Assembly (NCBI GenBank): GCA_040222875.1
Contig: JAVKCG010000005.1
Coordinates: 333,913 to 397,912 of the forward strand
DNA: 64,000 nt
Direction: 5' to 3'
DNA from: JAJCYL01 sp040222875
Lineage (GTDB): Bacteria > Bacteroidota > Bacteroidia > Cytophagales > Cyclobacteriaceae
Both the position numbers and the translations under genes were made by a program. Positions 19,601 to 26,518 of the stretch are shown piece by piece (the first letter of the stretch is position 1; each line of letters opens with the position of its first letter). A model generated the notes under the pieces. That model was not told the origin of the DNA. It did no database searches and was given only the letters and a program-made list of their open reading frames with translations.

Positions 19601-21857
19601 CACCGGATGATCCTGTTACATACACCTTTGTGCCATCAGTAGAAAAAGCAAGTCCGGTTGGGCTACTTTCTTGTGATCCGATACCGACACTATTCTCCAA
19701 AGTAGGTGCGCTGATATCAAAAGCTGCGGTTAGACCAAACTGCTTTATGTTATCACCTTGACCACCCAATATGAACATCTTTAACCCGTTTGAGGAAAAA
19801 ACGATGTCTTGCGGTGAATTATCTGAGACATCGAACGAAATGTTACTATAAGTTGCTGTCGATAATTCGTAGGCGTTTGTCAACCCATATTGATGCACTA
19901 AGCCACTGGTCTGTCCAGATATGAACATCTTCATGCCATCACTTGAAAATGCAATTCCCGTTGGCCTTGTATCTTGTGAGTTTACATTCAATGCAAAGCC
20001 AGCACTTGCACTATGAATGTTGAAAGCCGATAAGTTGTATTGCTGTATAGTCACATTGGGGTTAAACCCTGCAACAAACAACCTCGAACCATCAGTAGAA
20101 AATTCTACATCGGTTGGTGTTCTTTGCTGATTAAAGGTGCCTAAATCCTGCGATGTACCTCCAAATGATGCGGTAGAGATCTCAAATGGTGTGGACAAAT
20201 TAAACCTGTTTACTTCGGGTCTAACTGTGCCCGCAGTAAACATACGGCTGCCATCGGTAGAAAATTCAACGGTACTTACCGCCAACTGCTCAGGGTTTGG
20301 GAATGGGCTTCCAACTACCGTGATTCCATTAGTTAAGTCAAAAGTAGCACCGTAACTAATCGCAGGAATATCAAAATCAATCTCAAAATTATTAGAAGCG
20401 GTGTTTCCATTCCCTACAATATCCGTTACTGCATTCTCCAAAATACTTACCTCCACAATTCCAGCTGAAGTAGGTGTTACTGTAATGGAGTAGATAATAT
20501 AGTCAGTGGTGGTAAAATCGGTTACAGTACCGTTAGAAACTGTTATATCATCTGAAATGAAACTTTCATCATCAATTTCTTCATTGAAAGTAGCTGTAAA
20601 CTGAATTGGGGAACTGACGGTGGGGTCATTTTCTGTAGAAGAGATAGTCACAGACGGAGCAACTCTATCTATAGCCAAAACTTCTCCCTGAAAAGCAGCA
20701 ACGGTGCCATTTGTGCCTCCTCCATTGCCACTCTCATCAGTAATTCCATTGGCACTAATAACGTCTAACCTTATTTCACCAGCACCGGTCAAACCAGTTA
20801 AACCTATCGTCCATATCTCGCCATTATTAGGATCGACAATGACTGTTGAAACATTACCAGCAGCATCGCCTGAAACAGTGCTGACCATAAAATCGGTCGT
20901 TGTTACATTGGCAGCTCCCTCATCAAATGTGAGTGTATAATTGAGCGAGGCCAAATTAGTAGGACCTGTTTCCTCGCTTGCTAAACTTAGAACTGTAGGA
21001 GGAGTGACATCTGGAGCAACTGGACCATCAAATGAACTTTCCACAGCGCTGCCAAACTCAATACCATCGTTTGGTGTCACTATAAAACTGATGTATTTAT
21101 TTAGATCGCCTAAAGCCAATTTATAGGTACTGAAAGTGGCGCCAGAGATACTTGTTTTGTTTGTTCCGGCATTATCGTCAGATCGATACCACTGAATCGT
21201 TGACCCAGCCTCAGTATCCTCATCTGAATCTGTAAAGGTGTAATCTGCCATCAGCGTCTGTCCCACTGTGAACGTTCCTGAAATATTGAGCCCTGAAGCA
21301 ACAGGTGCTGCGTTGGTAGCAGGGGTTATTATGCTTAGATCATCTAATTGAATCTGACCAGTAGCTGGGTTTCCGTTAAAAGCACCGAATCCTCTAACGT
21401 TAATGCTAAATGAGCTGATGTGAGTCCAGTTAAGACTAACAGGAACTGGGCTAAAAGTGGTAGTTGGGTCGCACTCAATGTTGTTTACTGCACTATTAGG
21501 CCCCTGCCCGGGAATGAAATCTGCTTCTATCCTCAATAATGAGTTGTTTGAAAACATATCAAGACCATTCAGGTCAACAGGCGAAGAAAACGTAACTGTA
21601 ACCGTATTTCCTCTCGCTTCAAAAATCTTGTCATTGCTATCCACCAGAGAGTTGCTTCTGGCGTTGAAGTCTGATGAAATTGTCACAGTAATTCCATCCA
21701 CCGTTTCTGATACAGGTGTTAGGCCAGTAGCACCGGTGGCTGTAAATGTTGAATTAATTTGTCCTATTGAAACAAATGGCGAAAAGCAAAGCCACACCAT
21801 AACTAACGGCTTGAAGTTATGGGTTATTGAAAGTAGTTGATTGTAAAGAAGTCTCAT
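16614..21857 (-). CDS. Giant Ig-repeat surface/secreted protein with T9SS sorting domain
   Basis: 1747 residues. A signal peptide (1-32) is followed by an N-terminal beta-rich region (35-180), an Ig-like segment (185-280), two diverged Ig-like units (285-495), a lactonase-like propeller region with repeated FSTDG and FSSDG motifs (505-775), a linker, then six tandem Ig-like units of about 95 residues (about 880-1445, motif EFSEDVTGFEL). Two carboxypeptidase-regulatory or CnaB-like domains follow (1450-1650), ending in a type A T9SS sorting domain (YPNPFSSHLTIS, about 1670-1747). The protein should cross the outer membrane by type IX secretion and be anchored or released. A role in adhesion or gliding is inference. 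It is a single-gene unit with its own terminator; the HTCS gene lies upstream on the same strand. Confidence 0.9.
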   Translation of the reverse strand: MRLLYNQLLSITHNFKPLVMVWLCFSPFVSIGQINSTFTATGATGLTPVSETVDGITVTISSDFNARSNSLVDSNDKIFEARGNTVTVTFSSPVDLNGLDMFSNNSLLRIEADFIPGQGPNSAVNNIECDPTTTFSPVPVSLNWTHISSFSINVRGFGAFNGNPATGQIQLDDLSIITPATNAAPVASGLNISGTFTVGQTLMADYTFTDSDEDTEAGSTIQWYRSDDNAGTNKTSISGATFSTYKLALGDLNKYISFIVTPNDGIEFGSAVESSFDGPVAPDVTPPTVLSLASEETGPTNLASLNYTLTFDEGAANVTTTDFMVSTVSGDAAGNVSTVIVDPNNGEIWTIGLTGLTGAGEIRLDVISANGITDESGNGGGTNGTVAAFQGEVLAIDRVAPSVTISSTENDPTVSSPIQFTATFNEEIDDESFISDDITVSNGTVTDFTTTDYIIYSITVTPTSAGIVEVSILENAVTDIVGNGNTASNNFEIDFDIPAISYGATFDLTNGITVVGSPFPNPEQLAVSTVEFSTDGSRMFTAGTVRPEVNRFNLSTPFEISTASFGGTSQDLGTFNQQRTPTDVEFSTDGSRLFVAGFNPNVTIQQYNLSAFNIHSASAGFALNVNSQDTRPTGIAFSSDGMKMFISGQTSGLVHQYGLTNAYELSTATYSNISFDVSDNSPQDIVFSSNGLKMFILGGQGDNIKQFGLTAAFDISAPTLENSVGIGSQESSPTGLAFSTDGTKVYVTGSSGDDVNQYAVNLGGFTEATADDGFLEGSLVMSITDDTFANAGGTLTFNSDYSISNLPDGLTPILTVSVDGSSAVLTLTGNASGNNNSNDVSALQFTFENSAFTNASASQVTNAINASSDIGIDFIQFPTVEIQNAPTNTNTAFTATFQFDEDVTGFELSDIIVGNGTPSAFEIVDANTYTALITPTAEGAVTIDVVQAAAINSENNESEAAVQVSVNFDTTNPIVTIQNAPANTNMAFTASFEFSEDVIGFDLNDLIVANGSASVFETIDAMTYSALITPIAEGNVTIDINAGAATDDETNGSLAATQTVTNYDTTTPTVEFLNVPSSTNGAFTATIEFSEDVQGFEVGNITIGNAATSDFAATDGSTYTVLITPSGSDAVTLSIAESVATDLAGNGNSASAETSTSIDTTAPTVELQGIPENTNGPFTVTVEFSENVSGFELADIEVANGTASEFTAIDGKTFTAVITGTADGLVTLDIKSGAATDAASNGNSAAVQVSSNFDTIAPTVEISEVPGNTNAPFTAKIEFSEDVTGFELVDISVGNGIASDFVTTEANSYTVLITPTEEGQVTLDIGDAVATDLSTNENEASIQSVANYDPTAPTITLTAPESVAEAFSITIEFSEDVTGFELTDIVVGNGVASDFVEVDAKNYTALITPDGEGTVTLDVEMGSAIDIADNGNDALPQVSVLFDTTPSFTLSGSVVDVEGTPINDATIKLKQKINGAFQDVAEVILNSVNTFVFPQLEQGDYAVEVIPGATINTTYFVTYSGDVLSLAEATITQLDSDKTITVTLIDQPPAQGNGGDEEINGTLSDPNNTGRQLQSGALVGVDVFLLDADGNIVGFDTTDENGEFTFINLLPGDYTLSVDYEGLPVEGAAITVNEGEPTVVEVEVTETGIVTRVAEVTSLNDEVFARFISTYPNPFSSHLTISMTNEEFGLVDLKIFDQKGVLLRHAEFDKTSVSFDYNLNLSNINHGLMFLQIKQGSQYVIKKLIRN
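17520..19225 (-). repeat. Six tandem coding repeats of about 285 bp (Ig-like domains)
   Basis: A conserved block encoding the SEDVTGFEL-type strand recurs near 17719, 18002, 18286, 18573, 18861 and 19143, a period of about 285 bp (95 codons). Copies are similar but clearly diverged from each other, and the frame is kept throughout. This is domain duplication inside the surface protein, not a non-coding satellite. Confidence 0.85.
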
Positions 21858-22242
21858 GTTCCATTTTTATTAAAAAGTGATACAACTCTGGTTTTTAGTT
21901 GGGATAAATGTAGCCGGAGGTATACCACCCAAATGCGACAACCTTCCCCCCTATTTCCGACATTTAAGTTTAATGTGTTTAGGTTTTGAAGGTTTGAAGG
22001 TTTGGGTACCCATCGTGTCTTCATTCCCAAGAGCCTGCCTTGCCTTTCAAGGTAGGTGGAGCCAGTTGGGAATTTGAAATGCTAATAGTGAGATTCTTCA
22101 CCTTTCGATCTTCAATCTCAAGAGCTCTGAAAAAGGGAAAATTGGGAGCTTAGGTAATGGGTTTTAGGTTTTTAGGAATGGGTTTTGGATTTCTGTAACC
22201 CTGGCTTTTGGCGATTAACGAGGGTGATTGGACATTTGACAG
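21858..22242. other. 385-bp intergenic region upstream of the surface protein
   Basis: No convincing gene. It holds the promoter region for the minus-strand surface protein gene, a 2.5-copy tandem 8-mer (TGAAGGTT near 21985-22007), a two-tier hairpin at 22023-22073 described separately, and a repeated AATGGGTTTT (near 22158 and 22178). A 66-codon open frame on the plus strand has no homology signal or ribosome site and is probably chance. Confidence 0.5.
22023..22073. repeat. Two-tier inverted repeat (hairpin/cruciform)
   Basis: The outer arms ATTCCCAA (22023-22030) and TTGGGAAT (22066-22073) are perfect complements. The inner arms CCTGCCTTG (22034-22042) and CAAGGTAGG (22048-22056) pair with one G-T/U mismatch around a 5-base loop. 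The structure is strong in DNA or RNA on either strand, has no T-run and is not a terminator. It could be a REP-like dispersed element or an upstream regulatory hairpin. Confidence 0.5.
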
Positions 22243-25200
22243 TTAGGCTGTCTTTAAATATTCAGAGGGTAGCTTGCCAAATCGATTAGAAAATTGGGTA
22301 GAGAAGTAATCAGGTTTGTCAAAGCCTACTTTGTTGGCTGCCTCAGCAACAGTATTTACCTGTCTGCTTTCAAGCAACCTTTTAGCCCTGGTCAACCTGA
22401 TTTCCCGGATGAAGAGGTTAGGGCTGAATCCTGTAATTTGTTTGAGTTTACGCTGAAGCTGCCGCTCACTCAGCGCTACTTCCGAAGCCATAAAAGGTAC
22501 AGTGAGCAGGCTGTCGTTCAAATGGTTTTCTACCAGGCCTTTCAACCTATGAATAACTTCGCCGTCAATAGATGAACCGGAAAGTTCATCTTCACTAGCG
22601 CTCAGCTTACGATTGATACGGTTTTCAAGAATGTTTTTCACCCTTGCCAATAATTCTGCACTACTGAATGGCTTAGTGATGTAATCGTCAACCCCAAGTG
22701 TTAATGCGGTTAGCTTATCTTCTTCGGCTGATCTGGCTGTCAGCATAACCATTGAAATTTTCCTGAGCTGATCATCTTCTTTGGCTTTTGTTAACAGTTC
22801 AAAGCCGTCCATGTGTGGCATCATCACATCAGATATACCAATATCGATCTTTTGCTCTTTCAGTACTTGTAAGCCCTCTAAACCATCTTGAGCCTGATAA
22901 ATATTGAAATAAGGCTCCATGATTTGTGCAACAAAAGCCCGCATTTCAGGGTGATCTTCTGCCAGCATCATGTTGGGCTTATCAATGTCAAATTCCGACG
23001 AGTATTTTCTTACAGCACTTTCGAGGGCCTCTTCAATTTCATTGGTTGATAGCCCCTCCGCTACAGGTACCGCTGTACTCTCAACTATTTTAGCCGAAAA
23101 CGTAAAAACAAATTCCGAACCTTCACCTAATGTGCTGGTGGCAGTGAGACTCCCTTCCATTAGAGTTGCTAATTCAACAGATAGGGCCAGCCCTATACCT
23201 GTCCCTCCTTCGGCATCGACATTGGCCTTAGATGACTGATAGAAACGGTCAAAAATAAATGGCAGGTCATCGGGATAAATCCCTCTCCCAGTGTCTTTAA
23301 CAGACAATTTATACTGTCCATTTTCATCACTTAGGCTAACTGAGATGCTACCGCCAGCCGGAGTAAATTTCAAGGCGTTGGAGAGTAAGTTGTTGATTAC
23401 TTTACTGACCTTGCCTTCATCCAAAAGCAATGAAATTTCTTCTCGAACACCGCTGTCAAACTCAAGCTTTATCTGCTGCTGTTCTGCCTTGCTTTGAAAA
23501 TTCTCCAGCACCTCCGATAGAAATGAATGGATTCTGACTGGGTTTTTTGTCAGCTCCATTTTACCGGCTTCAAGCTTAGCTAAATCCAGTATTTCCTCAA
23601 CCAAACCTAATAGATCCTTTCCGCTTCGTTTAATCATCTCAAGCCGATCAATCACCTTATCAGGTAAAGGGCCATATTTGCCTTCAATCAAGGGATCGAC
23701 TGGAGATGTCATCAGGGTTAGTGGCGTTCGCAACTCATGGGAAATGTTGGCGAAAAACCGGGTCTTTACTTTGTCCAACTCTTTTAACTGATTCGCTTGT
23801 TTCTCGATAACGTTTTTATCTTTTATTGCCTGGCTCTTCTGATTTTCCAGTTCCACAGTCCTCTCTTCAACCAAAACCTCGAGAACCTTTTTCTGTTTTT
23901 CAATAGACCTCAACCGGTAGTTGTAAAAGCCCACAAGTCCCATCACTATTGAAATGATAAGCACCGATCTAAACCATATTGTGCTCCACCAAGGCGGATG
24001 TATGATTAGCTTGATCTCTGCGGGTTCTCCCCAAATTCCGGCATTATTGGAGGCCTTAACCAAAAACCTATATTCCCCAGGAGGTATATTGGTGTAGGTT
24101 GCATATCTCCGCTCATTATTTGTATAAAACCATTGCTGATCAAAACCTGCTAATTGGTAAGCAAATTCATTCTTATCAGGATTTACATAACTAGTTGCTG
24201 AAAACCCCAAAGTGAATACCGAATGCTCATGTGATAAATTAATGATAGGTTTTTCAGCAAGGGGTCGACGAAGAACCCCTTCATGATCCACTACAACGGG
24301 TTTATTAAAAAGTTCAAATGTAGTTAGAACAGCAACTGGTGCGATGGAGTTGGTTACTATACTGTCAGGATGAAATACATTAAAACCATTACTACCTCCA
24401 AAAAACATAAAACCATCGTCATTGCGATGATAAGCTACATTGAAATGATTGCCCTGCAATCCGTCACTCTCATCAAAGTTTGTGAATGTTTCGTCTGTTG
24501 GATTAATATGTGAAATGCCATTGTTCCCACTAATCCAAAGCTGATTATTAGAATCACTCATAATGCCGATAATTGAATTACTAGATAGCCCATCGTTTTC
24601 TCCGTAAACTTTAAATTTTGTTACCTCTCCTTCTACTAACTTATTGAGTCCGCCGCCAAATGTACCCGCCCATATCTGGCCGGTTTTATCCTTATGTAAA
24701 GTCCATATGCGGTTATGAGATAAACTGTTGATATCGTTAGGGTCGTTGCGAAATGTGTCATAGCTGCCGGTTCTTTTATCAAACTTGAGCAGTCCGCCAT
24801 CGTAGGTACCTATCCATAAAAGACCGTTATCGTCCTCAACCATGGTCAGCACCTGATGATGATCTGGAGTGGAGTTAGGATCAAACAGAAAACGTTCAAA
24901 GTCTTGAGTTCCACGGTTAAATCTATTCAGCCCATTCCATGTACCTATCCAAAGATCTTTATCTGAATCTTCAAATATGAAAGTGATGTCGTTCCATGAA
25001 ATTGATTCATTGTTTGAAGGGTCAGTTCTAAAAGTTTGAAAGGTATCGTTTAAACCATAATTAAGGCCGTCTTGAGTACCAATCCAAAGTATCCCAAAGC
25101 TGTCCTTATAAATTGACTTTATATAGTTGTTTGAAATGCTTGAGGTATTTAAAGGATCATGGTAATATCTTTTGAACGTTTCATTTTGAATGTCCATTAA

Positions 25201-26310
25201 ATTCAAGCCATTCCTGGTACCCACCCATAGTTTATCATTTTCCTGGAAAATTGCATGGACAAAATTGTGACCGAGGGAATGCACAGATGCCGGGTCATGG
25301 CGATAGGTAGTAAATTGTTTTAGCAGAGGGTTATGAATGCTGATGCCCCCGCCCCATGTGCCAAGCCAAATTTGACCTTCCCCATCTTCATAAATCCATC
25401 TTACGGAGGTACTTGAGATACCATCAAGGTCAGTTTCAGAAAACTTATAGCTTAAAAGTTTTTCCTGACCGCTTGTTTTAATCAAACCCATGTCATCTGT
25501 TCCCATCAAAATATCTCCGCTCCTATTTTGATGCAGCGAAATAATTCGATCTGAGTTCAACGAATTCTTTCCCCAATTTTTCATTTGAGTGAACCTGTCG
25601 CTCTCGAAGTTGTATTGCCAAAGACCACCACCATTTGAGCCAATCAAAATGTTGTTGCTTCCAACTTCCAGTAAAGCACTTACATTTTGGTTTGGAAAAT
25701 CAGCGGCATCATATTTTACAACTTTATTTTCAGCTAGCGAGTACCGCATTAATCCCTGTGATAATGTACCAATCCAGAGATTTTGATGACTATCAATTAG
25801 AATTCTGAAAACATCGCCATTCACTTTGTTTTCAGATAGCGGTACAACTTGATTCCTGGCTTTATCAATTATCTGCACTCCATTACTTGTTCCCAGAAAT
25901 AATCTTCCTGAGTTGTCTTCGGTAATCGAATAAACCTTAACCTGGTTGGTGCCTTGGCCCCAGAAATGTTGAAAGCATCCTAAAGCCTGGTTGTATAGGG
26001 CAAGGCCGTTGTATGTGCCAATCCAAAAATCACCAGTTGAATCGAGGTACAAGGCTTTAATTACATTGCTGGGAATGGTGCTTCTGTCGTTAGGAATGTT
26101 TCTGAAAATCTCGACCTTATAACCGTCATACCGGTTGAGGCCATCAGTTGTACCAAACCAAATCAATCCATTTTTATCTTGAGCAATTGCATCTACCGTA
26201 ACATGTGACAGGCCATGTACAAGAGACAGGTGTCGAAATCGAATTCGATCCTTTTGACTCATGGCCATAGTAACTGACAGATAAAAAGCAACTAAGAAAG
26301 TAATACGCAT
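22243..26310 (-). CDS. Hybrid two-component system regulator (HTCS) with double Reg_prop propeller
   Basis: About 1355 residues from the ATG at 26310, which gives a clean signal peptide (MRITFLVAFYLSVTMAMSQ). A TTG 18 codons upstream is less likely. It carries about fourteen Reg_prop blades (30-640; LWIGTWNGL-type motifs) making two seven-bladed propellers. These are followed by a Y_Y_Y domain (about 690-755), a membrane helix (about 765-785), HisKA (ISHELRTPLTLM, near H858), HATPase (DTGRGI, GTGIGLALS), a receiver (near D1160, ISDVMMPHMDG) and an AraC-type HTH (1250-1350). In gut Bacteroides such proteins sense glycans and switch on PUL operons; no susCD or glycoside hydrolase is adjacent here. 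The nearest gene downstream on the same strand is the giant surface protein. Confidence 0.95.
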   Translation of the reverse strand: MRITFLVAFYLSVTMAMSQKDRIRFRHLSLVHGLSHVTVDAIAQDKNGLIWFGTTDGLNRYDGYKVEIFRNIPNDRSTIPSNVIKALYLDSTGDFWIGTYNGLALYNQALGCFQHFWGQGTNQVKVYSITEDNSGRLFLGTSNGVQIIDKARNQVVPLSENKVNGDVFRILIDSHQNLWIGTLSQGLMRYSLAENKVVKYDAADFPNQNVSALLEVGSNNILIGSNGGGLWQYNFESDRFTQMKNWGKNSLNSDRIISLHQNRSGDILMGTDDMGLIKTSGQEKLLSYKFSETDLDGISSTSVRWIYEDGEGQIWLGTWGGGISIHNPLLKQFTTYRHDPASVHSLGHNFVHAIFQENDKLWVGTRNGLNLMDIQNETFKRYYHDPLNTSSISNNYIKSIYKDSFGILWIGTQDGLNYGLNDTFQTFRTDPSNNESISWNDITFIFEDSDKDLWIGTWNGLNRFNRGTQDFERFLFDPNSTPDHHQVLTMVEDDNGLLWIGTYDGGLLKFDKRTGSYDTFRNDPNDINSLSHNRIWTLHKDKTGQIWAGTFGGGLNKLVEGEVTKFKVYGENDGLSSNSIIGIMSDSNNQLWISGNNGISHINPTDETFTNFDESDGLQGNHFNVAYHRNDDGFMFFGGSNGFNVFHPDSIVTNSIAPVAVLTTFELFNKPVVVDHEGVLRRPLAEKPIINLSHEHSVFTLGFSATSYVNPDKNEFAYQLAGFDQQWFYTNNERRYATYTNIPPGEYRFLVKASNNAGIWGEPAEIKLIIHPPWWSTIWFRSVLIISIVMGLVGFYNYRLRSIEKQKKVLEVLVEERTVELENQKSQAIKDKNVIEKQANQLKELDKVKTRFFANISHELRTPLTLMTSPVDPLIEGKYGPLPDKVIDRLEMIKRSGKDLLGLVEEILDLAKLEAGKMELTKNPVRIHSFLSEVLENFQSKAEQQQIKLEFDSGVREEISLLLDEGKVSKVINNLLSNALKFTPAGGSISVSLSDENGQYKLSVKDTGRGIYPDDLPFIFDRFYQSSKANVDAEGGTGIGLALSVELATLMEGSLTATSTLGEGSEFVFTFSAKIVESTAVPVAEGLSTNEIEEALESAVRKYSSEFDIDKPNMMLAEDHPEMRAFVAQIMEPYFNIYQAQDGLEGLQVLKEQKIDIGISDVMMPHMDGFELLTKAKEDDQLRKISMVMLTARSAEEDKLTALTLGVDDYITKPFSSAELLARVKNILENRINRKLSASEDELSGSSIDGEVIHRLKGLVENHLNDSLLTVPFMASEVALSERQLQRKLKQITGFSPNLFIREIRLTRAKRLLESRQVNTVAEAANKVGFDKPDYFSTQFSNRFGKLPSEYLKTA

Positions 26311-26425
26311 TTGGAGGTAAAAGAAACGTACAAATACGCTTTCAAGAACTGGATTGAATTTCAAAAATGCGTAAAAATGATCGGATTACATGAACACAAT
26401 CCAAGACTATTGTCACCGATTAACC

Positions 26426-26518
26426 TCAACCAAAATCAGGATTGTATTTCGCCACTACTTTCAAGTTATCGAAGTAGACTACGCCTGAGATGTTTGGATG
26501 TATGACTATCAATTTTGC
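26426..26518 (-). pseudogene. C-terminal remnant of a second metallopeptidase copy
   Basis: Translating this stretch on the minus strand gives about 30 codons ending in a TGA stop. They are nearly identical to the C-terminus of the neighbouring metzincin-like lipoprotein: GVVYFDNLKVVAKYNPDFG here, against GVVYFDNLRVVAKYNPDFG there. DNA similarity runs from 26426 to about 26515 and stops at the stop codon of the WD40 gene. It has no start codon or upstream part, so it is a leftover of a duplicated gene. With the intact copy at 28926 it forms an imperfect direct repeat flanking the WD40 gene. Confidence 0.8.

Noticed and set aside
21877..22077. 66-codon open frame upstream of the surface protein
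   Set aside because: No homology signal, no ribosome site, and it covers the inverted repeats; likely chance.
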